This document shows positions 14,965 to 23,105 of a stretch of 64,000 bases of DNA, piece by piece. The position numbers and the translations under genes were made by a program. Under the pieces are notes generated by a model, which saw only the letters and a list, made by a program, of their open reading frames with translations, was not told where the DNA came from and ran no database searches. The stretch is from an uncultured Lachnospiraceae bacterium (GTDB lineage: Bacteria; Bacillota; Clostridia; Lachnospirales; Lachnospiraceae): the NCBI GenBank assembly GCA_902779575.1, contig CACZBW010000004.1, positions 62,001 through 126,000 of the forward strand, in the 5' to 3' direction. Numbering within the stretch: the stretch's first letter is position 1; the number at the start of each line of letters is the position of its first letter.

Positions 14965-15948
14965 ATGCTTCATGTGATAGTGAATCCTGCAGGCGCCGGA
15001 GGGAAAACCGGGCGCTACTGGGAAAAGAATATCCAGCCGCTGCTGGAAGGGACAGAGTATCAACTTCATCTTTCCACGGAGGAGGGCGCAGCGGAGAGGA
15101 TCTGCGCGGAGCTTAGCTCCTTTATTCCGGAGGGGGAGACTGTCCGCATCCTGATTCTCGGCGGTGACGGAACCATTAACGCCGCGGTGAACGGGATCCG
15201 GGATTTTGAGCATACGCAGCTCGGACTGATCCCCTGCGGGTCCGGAAATGACCTTGCCAGGGATCTCCCTTTTCCGGAGGATCGCGCGGAACTGGTCCGC
15301 CGGATTCTTTCCGGACAGACAGTCCGGCAGGTCGATGTCGGGGAATGTGTCTGGAACGATACGGGAAAAAGCCGCTTTTTTGTAGTCAGTGCAGGCGTCG
15401 GTTTTGACGCGGCTGTCTGCCATTATGCGCAGATTTCGGTTCTGAAGCGCTTCCTGAACCGCTTCGGCCTCGGAAAACTGGTTTATATTCTGGAAGCGAT
15501 CCGTTTGATTTTCTCTTATAAACCTTCTGTTTCCGATCTTATTCCCGGCGCCGTCTCAGAAGCGGACTCTGCGGAATCCGGTGAGAAGACAGGGAAGCAG
15601 GCAGGAGAGAAGCCCGTACATTATGACCGCTTTATTTTTGCCGCAGGGATGAACCACCGCTTCGAAGGCGGAGGATTCATGATGTGTCCGAAAGCGAAGG
15701 ATGACGACGGCGAGCTGGATTACTGCATTGTCCATGATCTGAGCGTTCTGGACTTTTTCCGCTTTTTCCCGTCGGCGACGTCCGGCGGACATGTCCGGCA
15801 GAAGGCGAAGGTTGCCCAGCTCAGGAGAAAAAGCCTCAGGGTCTGTTCAGACCGGCCGCTCTGGGTCCACTGCGACGGTGAGACGGGCGAACCGTCGGCG
15901 GACGTCCTTTTCCGGATCAGCAGAAACCGGCTGAACCTGCTGGTCTGA
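14965..15948 (+). CDS. Diacylglycerol/lipid kinase (DgkB/YegS family)
   Basis: A roughly 327-residue soluble lipid kinase. VNPAGAGG (residues about 6-13) is the opening loop, LILGGDGTINAAVN holds the GGDGT nucleotide motif, LIPCGSGNDLARDL the second conserved loop, and VSAGVGFDAAVC the start of the carboxy beta-sandwich. Members phosphorylate diacylglycerol, feeding phosphatidate back to phospholipid synthesis; substrate here is inferred. A charged insertion (residues about 195-215, SEADSAESGEKTGKQAGEK) interrupts the carboxy domain. Two adjacent ATGs exist; 14965 is 7 bases from GGGAG (14953-14957), 14962 only 4. Confidence 0.9.
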   Translation: MLHVIVNPAGAGGKTGRYWEKNIQPLLEGTEYQLHLSTEEGAAERICAELSSFIPEGETVRILILGGDGTINAAVNGIRDFEHTQLGLIPCGSGNDLARDLPFPEDRAELVRRILSGQTVRQVDVGECVWNDTGKSRFFVVSAGVGFDAAVCHYAQISVLKRFLNRFGLGKLVYILEAIRLIFSYKPSVSDLIPGAVSEADSAESGEKTGKQAGEKPVHYDRFIFAAGMNHRFEGGGFMMCPKAKDDDGELDYCIVHDLSVLDFFRFFPSATSGGHVRQKAKVAQLRRKSLRVCSDRPLWVHCDGETGEPSADVLFRISRNRLNLLV

Positions 15949-15977
15949 ACAGTATGCAGGCGGGAGGGCATTGAAAT

Positions 15978-16232
15978 ATGGATGATGAGCGGATCAGGGA
16001 AAATGAGAGAGCCCTGAGACATATGACGAAGGAACAGGAGCAGTTTCTGAAAAAGAACTTTCATCTTACAAAGCAGGAACTGATCGAAGCGGATGACGTG
16101 CTCTGGGAGGAAACTCTGGACAGGCTTTTTGACATGGAGATCGACAATGAAAACCATGCGTCGGAAAAGACTGCCAGGCGGGACAGGATCGTGTCGGACC
16201 TGATTACCATGATGACAGAGGAAGCGGATTAA
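15978..16232 (+). CDS. Small acidic/basic helical protein, unknown function
   Basis: Eighty-four residues, highly charged and predicted helical (ENERALRHMTKEQEQFLKKN ... TARRDRIVSDLITMMTEE), with no Cys, no signal and no membrane segment. I do not recognise a family. GGCGGGAGGG lies upstream of the ATG; it begins 29 bases after the lipid kinase stop, so the two are probably co-transcribed. A hairpin GGAAGCACTGA / TCAGTGTTTCC (16233-16258) follows immediately. Confidence 0.7.
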   Translation: MDDERIRENERALRHMTKEQEQFLKKNFHLTKQELIEADDVLWEETLDRLFDMEIDNENHASEKTARRDRIVSDLITMMTEEAD

Positions 16233-16258
16233 GGAAGCACTGAGGAATCAGTGTTTCC
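16233..16258 (+). terminator. Hairpin without T tract after the small protein
   Basis: GGAAGCACTGA (16233-16243) and TCAGTGTTTCC (16248-16258) form an 11-bp stem with one wobble and a GGAA loop. No T run follows, so weak as a terminator. Confidence 0.4.
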
Positions 16259-16297
16259 AGGACAGAGCAGGCAGACAGAAGGAGGTGCAGGGATCCG

Positions 16298-16576
16298 ATG
16301 GCAGTGAAAGTTCTGCTGATTTATCTGGTTTTTATCAATCTCGCCGCCTTCTGTCTTATGTGGGCGGATAAAAGGCGGGCGGAGAAGCGGCTCTGGAGAA
16401 TCCCGGAAAGAAGTCTTTTCCTGAGCGCAGCCCTCGGCGGCAGCGCGGGGGCGCTCGCAGGCATGTATCTCTTCCGCCATAAGACGAAACATCCGTCTTT
16501 TGTCCTGGGCATTCCGCTGATTCTGGCTGTTCAGACCGGCGCAGGGGTTCTGGCTTATCTGAATCTGATCCGCTGA
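16298..16576 (+). CDS. DUF1294-type small membrane protein
   Basis: Ninety-two residues with three hydrophobic segments. WADKRRAEKRLWRIPE (residues about 22-37) and the later FRHKTKHPSFVLGIP are the conserved features of DUF1294 membrane proteins, which are short, widespread and of unknown function. AGAAGGAGGTG (16278-16287) is the ribosome site. It sits at the end of the small gene run before the rplS promoter; the T-rich stretch from 16606 may contribute to termination. Confidence 0.85.
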   Translation: MAVKVLLIYLVFINLAAFCLMWADKRRAEKRLWRIPERSLFLSAALGGSAGALAGMYLFRHKTKHPSFVLGIPLILAVQTGAGVLAYLNLIR

Positions 16577-16758
16577 GATTTTCCCGGGGCTTTCTGCGGA
16601 CATTCTGTTTATTTTTTCCCTCTGTTTCGGATCCCCATGATTGATATGCCAAAAGTCAGGCCGTCAGAATTGTTTATATGTTTTTTGCATGCCCTCCTTT
16701 TGGCAAGTGAATCTCTCCATGATTTCGCACAGAAAAAAACAGAATCTCATCCGCTTTT

Positions 16759-16787
16759 TTGGCTTGTGTGTGCCGTTATTCTATGAT
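16759..16787 (+). promoter_or_regulatory. Promoter of rplS
   Basis: TTGGCT (16759-16764) and TATGAT (16782-16787) with exactly 17 bases between. The rest of the 301-base gap before rplS (from 16577) is T-rich with no gene visible. Confidence 0.75.
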
Positions 16788-16794
16788 AAACTAA

Positions 16795-16877
16795 ACTCCG
16801 TGTGAAATTTGAGATGGTCCTCTGTTGCAGAATAGGCTTGCATTAAGAACATCCTTTGACGAAGGAGGAACACACCG
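16795..16877 (+). ncRNA. Possible ribosomal protein L19 leader
   Basis: The roughly 83-base leader of rplS contains CCTCTGTTGCAGAATAGG and CATTAAGAACATCCTTTGACG just before the ribosome site AAGGAGGA. Firmicute L19 genes commonly carry an autoregulatory leader, and this layout is suggestive, but I cannot fold or match it to the covariance model here. Confidence 0.35.
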
Positions 16878-17225
16878 ATGAATGAGATTATCAAAAAGAT
16901 TGAGGATGCGCAGCTCCGTGCTGATGTTCCGCAGTTCCGTACCGGAGATACTGTGAGAGTATACGCCAAGATCAAAGAGGGAGACAAGGAGAGAATCCAG
17001 GTCTTCGAAGGCGTGGTTCTGAAGAAGCAGGGCGGAAGCAGCAGGGCTACTTTTACAGTAAGAAAGTCCTCAGGCGGTATCGGCGTCGAGAAGACCTGGC
17101 CGCTGCATTCTCCGACCGTCGAGAAGGTAGATGTGATCAGACGCGGTAAAGTAAGACGCGCGAAACTGAACTACCTCAGAGACCGTGTCGGCAAGCGCGC
17201 CAAGGTAAAAGAGCTGGTTCGATAA
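16878..17225 (+). CDS. rplS: 50S ribosomal protein L19
   Basis: A 115-residue ribosomal protein, standard length. [53 protein letters not shown] (family signature) and the basic tail [22 protein letters not shown] are all typical of L19, which sits at the 30S-50S interface. It has its own promoter and terminator and opens the core block rplS-lepB-rbgA-rnhB-yraN seen in many Bacillota. Confidence 0.98.
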   Translation: MNEIIKKIEDAQLRADVPQFRTGDTVRVYAKIKEGDKERIQVFEGVVLKKQGGSSRATFTVRKSSGGIGVEKTWPLHSPTVEKVDVIRRGKVRRAKLNYLRDRVGKRAKVKELVR

Positions 17226-17237
17226 TCAAAGTCAGGT

Positions 17238-17270
17238 TGGGGCTGCCGCATGCTGTGCGACAGCCCTTTT
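17238..17270 (+). terminator. Terminator after rplS
   Basis: GGGCTG (17240-17245) pairs with CAGCCC (17261-17266), with an inner CGCA/TGCG extension, followed by TTTT. Confidence 0.75.
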
Positions 17271-17420
17271 AAGCTGTGAAGCGCGGTTTTCTGAAAGAAA
17301 GGCCGGCAGGAGCTGAGTTCTGCTTTTGCAGGCGGGTCCTGTATGAAAGGAACCCTGCCCTTACAGGCAGACTGTTGTGCGAAACCCGCTTTCACAGACA
17401 GACAGCGGGCAGGAGTCAGT

Positions 17421-18080
17421 ATGAAATATGTGAGCGATAAGCCGATTGATTTTACGAATCAGGACTGGAAGCAGCATACGCCCAGGGAACGGGCGCGCCT
17501 TGAAGCCCGGCGGGAAGAGGAGGAAAAGAGAAAACGCGCTCTGGCGCGGAAAAAGTCCGGACCGCGGATTCTTCTCGAGTGGGCGCTTCAGATCGGAATT
17601 GTTATCCTTTTTGCCTACGTGGCCGTTTATATTTTCGGGCAGACAAGAACGAATGTGGGCCAGTCCATGGACCCGACGCTTTCAGGCGGGGATACGCTTC
17701 TGATTAATATTTTTTCCTATCAGATGAACGGACCTGCCCAGGGGGATATCATTTCCTATAAACCGAACGGAAGCACCAACGCTCATTCGGATATTAAGCG
17801 GGTGATCGGCCTTCCGGGCCAGACGATCCAGATTAAGGACGGCATGATCTATATTGACGGGAAGGTGTACCTGGAGGGAGCGGACTATCCGGCCATAACC
17901 AGCCCGGGACTGGCTGCGGAACCGATCCGTCTCAAGGACAGACAGTATTTTGTCCTGGGGGATAACCGGAATAATTCGGAGGACTCCCGGAGCGCTGAGA
18001 TCGGCGTGGTGACCAGCGACATGATTGAGGGCAGGGCCTGGTTTGTGCTGAGCCCGGCGGAACACAGAAGATTCCTGTAA
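17421..18080 (+). CDS. lepB: Signal peptidase I (catalytically complete)
   Basis: A 219-residue type I signal peptidase. A charged cytoplasmic amino end (residues 1-48, rich in Arg/Glu) is followed by one membrane anchor (about 50-73) and the extracellular serine protease: Ser82 in GQSMDPT and Lys126 in DIKRVIGLPG are the catalytic dyad, and FVLGDNRNNSEDSR is box E. It removes Sec/Tat signal peptides outside the membrane. ATG 17421 follows AGGAG (17411-17415); the longer open frame from 17343 adds a non-family lead. The gap before it contains CCTGCCC (17354-17360), which could pair with GGGCAGG (17407-17413) and cover the ribosome site. The neighbour two genes on is a dead paralogue. Confidence 0.95.
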   Translation: MKYVSDKPIDFTNQDWKQHTPRERARLEARREEEEKRKRALARKKSGPRILLEWALQIGIVILFAYVAVYIFGQTRTNVGQSMDPTLSGGDTLLINIFSYQMNGPAQGDIISYKPNGSTNAHSDIKRVIGLPGQTIQIKDGMIYIDGKVYLEGADYPAITSPGLAAEPIRLKDRQYFVLGDNRNNSEDSRSAEIGVVTSDMIEGRAWFVLSPAEHRRFL

Positions 18081-18102
18081 TGAATGAGAAAACGGAGGCA
18101 GC

Positions 18103-18942
18103 ATGGATTACCAGTGGTACCCCGGGCATATGACCCGGGCGAAGCGCATGATGCAGGAGAATATTAAGCTGATTGACCTGCTGATTGAACTGACAGACGC
18201 AAGAGCGCCGCTGTCCGGGCGTAATCCGGATATTGACGCGCTGGCGCAGGGAAAGGCCAGAGTCATCGTCCTGAACAAAAGCGACCTGGCGGATGAGGCG
18301 GCGAACCGGGCCTGGAAGGAACATTTTGAAAAGAAAGGCTTTCTTGCCTGCCTGACAGACTCAAGGAGCAGCGCCAGCGTCACGAAGGTGAAAACCCTCG
18401 TCGATGAAGCCTGCCGGCAGAAGATTGAGCGGGACAGGAAGCGCGGGATTATGAACCGGCCGGTGCGCGCCATGATCGCGGGAATCCCGAACGTGGGAAA
18501 ATCCACTTTCATCAATTCCTTTGCAGGGAAGGCAGTCGCGAAGACCGGAAACAAGCCCGGGGTCACCAAAGGAAAGCAGTGGATCCGTCTGAACGGGAAC
18601 GTGGAGCTTCTGGATACGCCCGGTATTCTGTGGCCGAAATTCGAAGACCAGCAGATCGGAAGACGTCTGGCCGTCCTGGGATCCATCCGGGACGAGCTGC
18701 AGGATTTTCAGGAACTGGGCCTGTGGCTTGCGGACTATCTGCTTTCGGCCTATCCGGAGGCGCTGGCGGACCGTTACCGGATCAGCGCTTCCACGGCGGA
18801 CGAAGAACTCCTTAATGAGATCGCAAGGGCGAGAGGCTGTCTGAAAAACGGCGGAATCCTGGATACGGAACGCGCCGCGCAGCTTCTGATCGACGATTAC
18901 CGGAGCGGGAAGCTGGGAAGGCTTTCTCTGGAGCGGCCCTGA
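18103..18942 (+). CDS. rbgA: Ribosome biogenesis GTPase RbgA (YlqF)
   Basis: A 279-residue GTPase with circularly permuted motifs: NKSD (G4, residues 58-61), then GIPNVGKST (G1, 127-135), then DTPG (G3, 171-174). The amino end WYPGHMTRAKR is diagnostic of YlqF/RbgA. It acts in late 50S subunit assembly. It starts 22 bases after lepB with GGAGG upstream and is probably in one operon with it; rnhB following is the standard Bacillota order, here interrupted by a second signal-peptidase-like gene. Confidence 0.96.
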   Translation: MDYQWYPGHMTRAKRMMQENIKLIDLLIELTDARAPLSGRNPDIDALAQGKARVIVLNKSDLADEAANRAWKEHFEKKGFLACLTDSRSSASVTKVKTLVDEACRQKIERDRKRGIMNRPVRAMIAGIPNVGKSTFINSFAGKAVAKTGNKPGVTKGKQWIRLNGNVELLDTPGILWPKFEDQQIGRRLAVLGSIRDELQDFQELGLWLADYLLSAYPEALADRYRISASTADEELLNEIARARGCLKNGGILDTERAAQLLIDDYRSGKLGRLSLERP

Positions 18943-18956
18943 GAACCGTCAGATGG

Positions 18957-19042
18957 GCCGGCATATTTCGCAGTCTGCGGAGAAAGAGTGCAGTTCCGGC
19001 AGCCGGGAGAGAAGCCGGTATATTTTGCAGTCTGCGGAAAAA
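18957..19042 (+). repeat. Imperfect 57-bp tandem duplication between rbgA and the lepB-like gene
   Basis: GCCGGCATATTTCGCAGTCT continuing to 18985 recurs from 19014 as GCCGGTATATTTTGCAGTCT to 19042, about 29 matched bases with three or four changes, offset 57. Noncoding in this position. Confidence 0.7.
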
Positions 19043-19127
19043 CGGGAACAGCCCTGAAATGCCGGAGAACTGAGACTGGCGCCGCAGAAGGCAGGCTGCC
19101 TGGCAGGAGCGGATTTGGAGAATACAG

Positions 19128-19679
19128 ATGGCGAAAAAAGGGAATAGGAAAAAAAGCCCGGCCAGGATGATTTTCGGCTGGATTCTGTTTATTGCAGCCG
19201 TACTGGCAGTTCTGGTTATACTGATTCCCCTGGTCGGAGCAACCGTGGATGTGTCCGGTTCGGCCATGAGCCCTGCTGTCAACGCGGGGGACCGGATTGC
19301 CGTGAACCGCCTGGCGTATCTTCTGACGAACCCGAAGAGAGGGGACGTCATACAGTTCCGCTCTGCCCAGGATGCGGGGACGGTCTTTTTAAGAAGAGTG
19401 GTTGCCCTGCCCGGCGAGACGGTACAGATCCGCGACGGAAGCGTATATATCAACCAGACTTCTCTTCCGGAGCCCTACGCTTCCGGAATTCTTCAGTATG
19501 CCGGAACGGCGGCCACCCCGCTGACGCTGTCCGAGGACGAATATTTTGTGATGTCGGACAACAGGAGCAATAATTTTGACAGCCGGGACCCGACTGTGGG
19601 AACTGTAAAGCGGAACACCGTCAGCGGAAAAGCCTGGCTGAAAGTTCTGCCTTTCAGGGAATTCCGGCTGATTCTGTAA
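19128..19679 (+). CDS. Signal peptidase I-like protein lacking both catalytic residues (predicted pseudoenzyme)
   Basis: A 183-residue protein with a basic amino end, one membrane helix (about 14-37) and the whole extracellular fold of signal peptidase I: VSGSAMSPAVNAGD (box B), RRVVALPGETVQI (box D) and VMSDNRSNNFDSRDPTVG (box E). Aligned to the active paralogue just upstream, the nucleophile Ser is Ala46 (SAMSP instead of QSMDP) and the general-base Lys is Arg89 (FLRRVVALPGE instead of DIKRVIGLPG). The frame is intact and boxes C-E are conserved, so it is not decayed. By analogy with the catalytically inactive SipA homologue needed for pilus assembly in Streptococcus pyogenes, it may act as a chaperone or partner of lepB; that is inference. 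It is inserted between rbgA and rnhB, beside a duplicated intergenic segment. Confidence 0.9.
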   Translation: MAKKGNRKKSPARMIFGWILFIAAVLAVLVILIPLVGATVDVSGSAMSPAVNAGDRIAVNRLAYLLTNPKRGDVIQFRSAQDAGTVFLRRVVALPGETVQIRDGSVYINQTSLPEPYASGILQYAGTAATPLTLSEDEYFVMSDNRSNNFDSRDPTVGTVKRNTVSGKAWLKVLPFREFRLIL

Positions 19680-19800
19680 AGCTGCTGTTTCCGGCAGTAT
19701 CATTGCGTACCGGATCAGGCAGAAGAGAAGGGAAGCTTCAGACGAGGTCCTGATCCGCCTGTTTATGCGGGCGCTTCAGGCAGAGAGAAGGAAGATGGAA

Positions 19801-20586
19801 ATGGCAGAGAGTGTGGCGCAGATTCAGGCGGAGCTGAAACAGATCCGCATCGGGGAACTGGAAAAGCTCGATGAATTTCTTCAGACCCACAGGGAAGATG
19901 AACGCCCCGGTGTTCGGAAGCTTGTGGGTCAGGCGGAAGGAAGGCGGGAGAAGCTTCTCAGGGAGAGGGAGAGGCTTGAGCAGATGCGTCTTTATGAACG
20001 TGACTGCGCAGAAAAGGGGTTCCGTCTGATCTGCGGGATCGACGAGGCGGGAAGAGGGCCGCTTGCCGGACCTGTCGTTGCCGGCGCGGTGATCCTGCCG
20101 CAGGACTGTGAAATCCTCGGTCTGAACGACTCTAAGAAATTGTCGGAGGCAAGAAGGAACGTATTGTTCGACGAGATCCGGGACAAGGCCCTTGCTTTTG
20201 GAGTCGGCATCGTGGGGCAGGCGAGAATTGACGAAATCAATATTCTGCAGGCAGATTACGAGGCCATGTGCGAGGCGGTCGGAGCGCTCCGGATTATGCC
20301 GCAGATCCTTCTGAATGACGCAGTGACGATTCCCCAGGTCCGTCTCCCGCAGATCCCTGTTGTACACGGAGACGCGAAGAGTGTCTCGATTGCCGCCGCG
20401 AGCATCATCGCGAAGGTGACAAGGGACCGCATGATGCTGGAATACGACGCGCTTTTCCCGGAATACGGCTTTGCGGATCATAAGGGATACGGGACGGCTG
20501 CTCATTATGAGGCCCTGCTGAAATACGGACCCTGCCCGATCCACAGGAAAAGTTTTCTGAAAACCCTGGAGTCGCACAGGAAATAA
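19801..20586 (+). CDS. rnhB: Ribonuclease HII
   Basis: About 261 residues. A helical amino extension (IQAELKQIRIGELEKLDEFL ... RPGVRKLV), typical of clostridial RNase HII, precedes the catalytic domain: CGIDEAGRGPLAGP supplies the first Asp and Glu, HGDAKSVSIAAASIIAKVTRDR the third and fourth acidic residues, and YGFADHKGYGT the substrate-binding segment. It cleaves RNA in RNA-DNA hybrids and single ribonucleotides in DNA. Possible starts are 19765, 19795 and 19801; AGAAGG (19786-19791) is 9 bases from 19801. It is followed 23 bases later by yraN, the usual partner. Confidence 0.95.
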   Translation: MAESVAQIQAELKQIRIGELEKLDEFLQTHREDERPGVRKLVGQAEGRREKLLRERERLEQMRLYERDCAEKGFRLICGIDEAGRGPLAGPVVAGAVILPQDCEILGLNDSKKLSEARRNVLFDEIRDKALAFGVGIVGQARIDEINILQADYEAMCEAVGALRIMPQILLNDAVTIPQVRLPQIPVVHGDAKSVSIAAASIIAKVTRDRMMLEYDALFPEYGFADHKGYGTAAHYEALLKYGPCPIHRKSFLKTLESHRK

Positions 20587-20609
20587 GGAGAGAGTACCGG
20601 TTCTGAAGA

Positions 20610-20960
20610 ATGAACAGAAGAAGCATCGGTACAGAATATGAAAAAGCTGCGGGTGCCTGGCTCACAGGTCAGGGATACCTGGTTCTGGAGTACAATTACC
20701 GCTGCAGACGGGCGGAGATCGATATAGTCGCCCGCGAGGGAAGGTATCTGGTATTTGTCGAAGTGAAATACCGGAAAAACCGGAAGGAAGGCAGCGCCGC
20801 CGAAGCAGTTGATGAGAGAAAAAAGCGGCGGATCCGGATGGGGGCGCTTTTTTACCTGAAAGAAAAGAGCTGCCCCCTGTCTGCACCCGTCCGTTTTGAC
20901 GTAGTCTCGATTGATGAGGGAAAGATCCGCCTGTTCAGGAATGCTTTTCCGTTTCGCTGA
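20610..20960 (+). CDS. yraN: YraN/UPF0102 family endonuclease-like protein
   Basis: A 116-residue PD-(D/E)XK-fold protein. GTEYEKAAGAWLTGQGYLVLEYNYRCRRAEIDIVARE, then LVFVEVKYRK, gives the conserved E...D...ExK arrangement of UPF0102. Known as a Holliday-junction-resolvase-like family; its cellular role is unsettled. Its position directly after rnhB is conserved across many bacteria. It lies 20 bases before pgeF. Confidence 0.93.
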   Translation: MNRRSIGTEYEKAAGAWLTGQGYLVLEYNYRCRRAEIDIVAREGRYLVFVEVKYRKNRKEGSAAEAVDERKKRRIRMGALFYLKEKSCPLSAPVRFDVVSIDEGKIRLFRNAFPFR

Positions 20961-20980
20961 GGGCAGGATAGGAAAACGAT

Positions 20981-21853
20981 ATGGAAAACTGGAAGAGAAA
21001 ACCGTCCGGGAGAGCGATCGACCGGCTTACCCTGCACCGGTCAGGGGAGGTCGTCTGGCTGTCCTTTCCGATCCTGGACCGCTTTGATTTTCTGCTGAAC
21101 GGATTCAGCACCCGGCTGGGGGGCGTTTCGGAGGGGGATACAGGAACGATGAACCTGAGTTTTTCCCGGGAGCCGGACAGAGGGAAGGTCCGGGAAAACC
21201 ATGAAAGACTGGCAGAAGCGATGGGCTATCGTCCGGAAAACCTCGTCTTTTCCGCCCAGACCCACACGGATCACATTGTGGAGGCCTGTGCTTCGGACCG
21301 GGGCAACGGCTACCTGAGAGAGAACCGTTTTCAGGATGTGGACGGGATGATGACCGATGAACCGGAGCTTGTTCTCATGACTTTTTTCGCGGACTGTGTG
21401 CCGCTTCTGATCGCTGATCCGCGCCGCAGAGCCATCGCCGCCGTCCATTCCGGCTGGCGGGGAACCGTGGAGGGAATCGGGGAGAAGGCAGTGCGGAAAA
21501 TGGCTGAGCGCTATGGATCGGATCCTTCTGATCTCGTGGCCGCCATCGGCCCTTCCATCTGCCAGGACTGTTATGAAGTCAGCGGGGATGTCATCTGCCG
21601 TTTTCAGGAACGCTATCCGGAAGGGCTCTGGCCGGAGCTTTACAGGGAAGGAAGGATTGCCGAGGACGGGGAGCGGCGTTATCAGCTGAACCTTCAGAGG
21701 GCCTGCGCGGAGAATTTTCTCCGGGCGGGGATGCTGCCGGAAAATATATCCCTGCCTGATCTGTGCACCTGCTGTAATCCGCAGCTTCTTTTTTCCCACC
21801 GCGCGAGCGGAGGAAAAAGAGGGAATCTTGCCGCTGTCCTCATGCTCCGATAA
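20981..21853 (+). CDS. pgeF: Purine nucleoside phosphorylase/laccase-domain protein (PgeF/YfiH, LACC1 family)
   Basis: A 290-residue protein of the YfiH/LACC1 family. GFSTRLGGVS, FSAQTHTDHI, FFADCVPLLIADP, AVHSGWRGTVEGI and AIGPSICQDCYEV carry the conserved His-Cys-His zinc site. Members show zinc-dependent purine nucleoside phosphorylase and adenosine deaminase activities, and PgeF has also been linked to peptidoglycan editing (family knowledge). ATG 20981 follows GGATAGGA. A GC-rich hairpin (21857-21886) lies just after the stop, between it and the convergent prs gene. Confidence 0.93.
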   Translation: MENWKRKPSGRAIDRLTLHRSGEVVWLSFPILDRFDFLLNGFSTRLGGVSEGDTGTMNLSFSREPDRGKVRENHERLAEAMGYRPENLVFSAQTHTDHIVEACASDRGNGYLRENRFQDVDGMMTDEPELVLMTFFADCVPLLIADPRRRAIAAVHSGWRGTVEGIGEKAVRKMAERYGSDPSDLVAAIGPSICQDCYEVSGDVICRFQERYPEGLWPELYREGRIAEDGERRYQLNLQRACAENFLRAGMLPENISLPDLCTCCNPQLLFSHRASGGKRGNLAAVLMLR

Positions 21854-21856
21854 AGA

Positions 21857-21886
21857 TGGCGGCCTCCGCGCAAACGGACGCCGCCA
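21857..21886. terminator. Hairpin between convergent pgeF and prs
   Basis: TGGCGGC (21857-21863) pairs with GCCGCCA (21880-21886). No clear T tract on either side, so a weak terminator call. Confidence 0.4.
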
Positions 21887-21938
21887 GCAGATAAATGACG
21901 AATGAAAAACGTAAAAGCTCCGGGAATGTCTGAACAGC

Positions 21939-23105
21939 TTACGGATTCAGATCCTCCAGCAGTTTGTTGATCTTTACCGTCGGAGACTGGATGCTGCTGA
22001 TCGAGATATCGTGATTGATATGATCGATGATGGACGCCAGATATTCTGTCATGTCCGCTTCCGCATACCATTCCCGTGTCAGCAGTTCCGGCGGACGGTA
22101 GTTCAGGTTCGTCGTCACGACCTTTGAGATGAAGCCTTTCTGGTAATAATCGTCGAACTCGTCCAGACCGTCTGTAAACAGACCGAAGGTTGTACAGACA
22201 AAGACGCGGGAGGCGCCCCGTTCTTTCAGCTGTCTTGCCACGTCCAGCATACTTCCGCCCGATGAGATCATGTCGTCGATCACAAGGATATCCTTCCCTT
22301 CAACGGGAGTTCCGATAAACTCGTGGGCGACGATCGGGTTTTTTCCGTTTACGATGGTGGAATAATCGCGCCGCTTGTAGAACATCCCCATCTCCAGACC
22401 GAGAATGTTCGAGAAGTAGACAGAGCGCTCCATCGCTCCTTCGTCCGGGCTGACGACCATGGTCGTGTCCTTGCTCATCTTCAGGTTCGGAACCGTCCGG
22501 ACCAGGGCTTTCAGGAACTGATAGGTCGGCATAAAGGAATCAAAGCCGGCAAGCGGGATGGCGTTCTGGACGCGCGGGTCGTGGGCGTCGAAGGTAATGA
22601 TGTTGGAGACGCCCATATTGATCAGCTCTTCCAGGAAGACAGCGCAGTCGAGAGATTCTCTCTTGGTGCGGCGGTGCTGCCTTCCGCCGTAGAGAAACGG
22701 CATGACGACGGTGATTCGTTTCGCTTTGCCGTTCGCGGCAGAGATGATGCGTTTCAGGTCCGCGTAATGGTTGTCGGGGGACATGTGGTTCTCTTCCCCG
22801 CATACGGTGTAGGTGATGCTGTAGTTCAGGACATCTACCAGAATAAAGAGATCCGCACCGCGGACAGAATCGTGGATAATCCCCTTTCCTTCCCCGGTTC
22901 CGAAGCGCGGACACTGGATGTCGATCAGATAGCTGTCTTCACAGTAGCCGGTCAGGGGAAACTGGGTGAGATTATAAAGCGGAGAATTGTGCCTGTACTC
23001 GACCAGATAACGGTCCACCTCCGCGGCAAATTCCCTGCAGCCTTCCAGCGCGGCGATTTTCAGCGGGCCCTGAGGAATCGTGTCTTTCTGAATATTTTGT
23101 GGCAT
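21939..23105 (-). CDS. prs: Ribose-phosphate pyrophosphokinase (long clostridial form)
   Basis: A 388-residue PRPP synthetase, longer than the usual 310-320 residue enzyme, as in many Clostridia. VMPFLYGGRQHRRTKRESLDC matches the ATP/divalent-cation region (here RQHRRT), FDAHDPRVQNAIP the metal-binding segment, and DILVIDDMISSGGSM the PRPP-binding loop. It makes PRPP from ribose 5-phosphate and ATP for nucleotide and amino-acid synthesis. ATG at 23105 is chosen because GGAGGG (minus strand) lies 4 bases upstream; the in-frame ATG at 23117 has none. A leader hairpin precedes it. It is the only minus-strand gene in this block and diverges from the DUF512 gene. Confidence 0.95.
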   Translation of the reverse strand: MPQNIQKDTIPQGPLKIAALEGCREFAAEVDRYLVEYRHNSPLYNLTQFPLTGYCEDSYLIDIQCPRFGTGEGKGIIHDSVRGADLFILVDVLNYSITYTVCGEENHMSPDNHYADLKRIISAANGKAKRITVVMPFLYGGRQHRRTKRESLDCAVFLEELINMGVSNIITFDAHDPRVQNAIPLAGFDSFMPTYQFLKALVRTVPNLKMSKDTTMVVSPDEGAMERSVYFSNILGLEMGMFYKRRDYSTIVNGKNPIVAHEFIGTPVEGKDILVIDDMISSGGSMLDVARQLKERGASRVFVCTTFGLFTDGLDEFDDYYQKGFISKVVTTNLNYRPPELLTREWYAEADMTEYLASIIDHINHDISISSIQSPTVKINKLLEDLNP

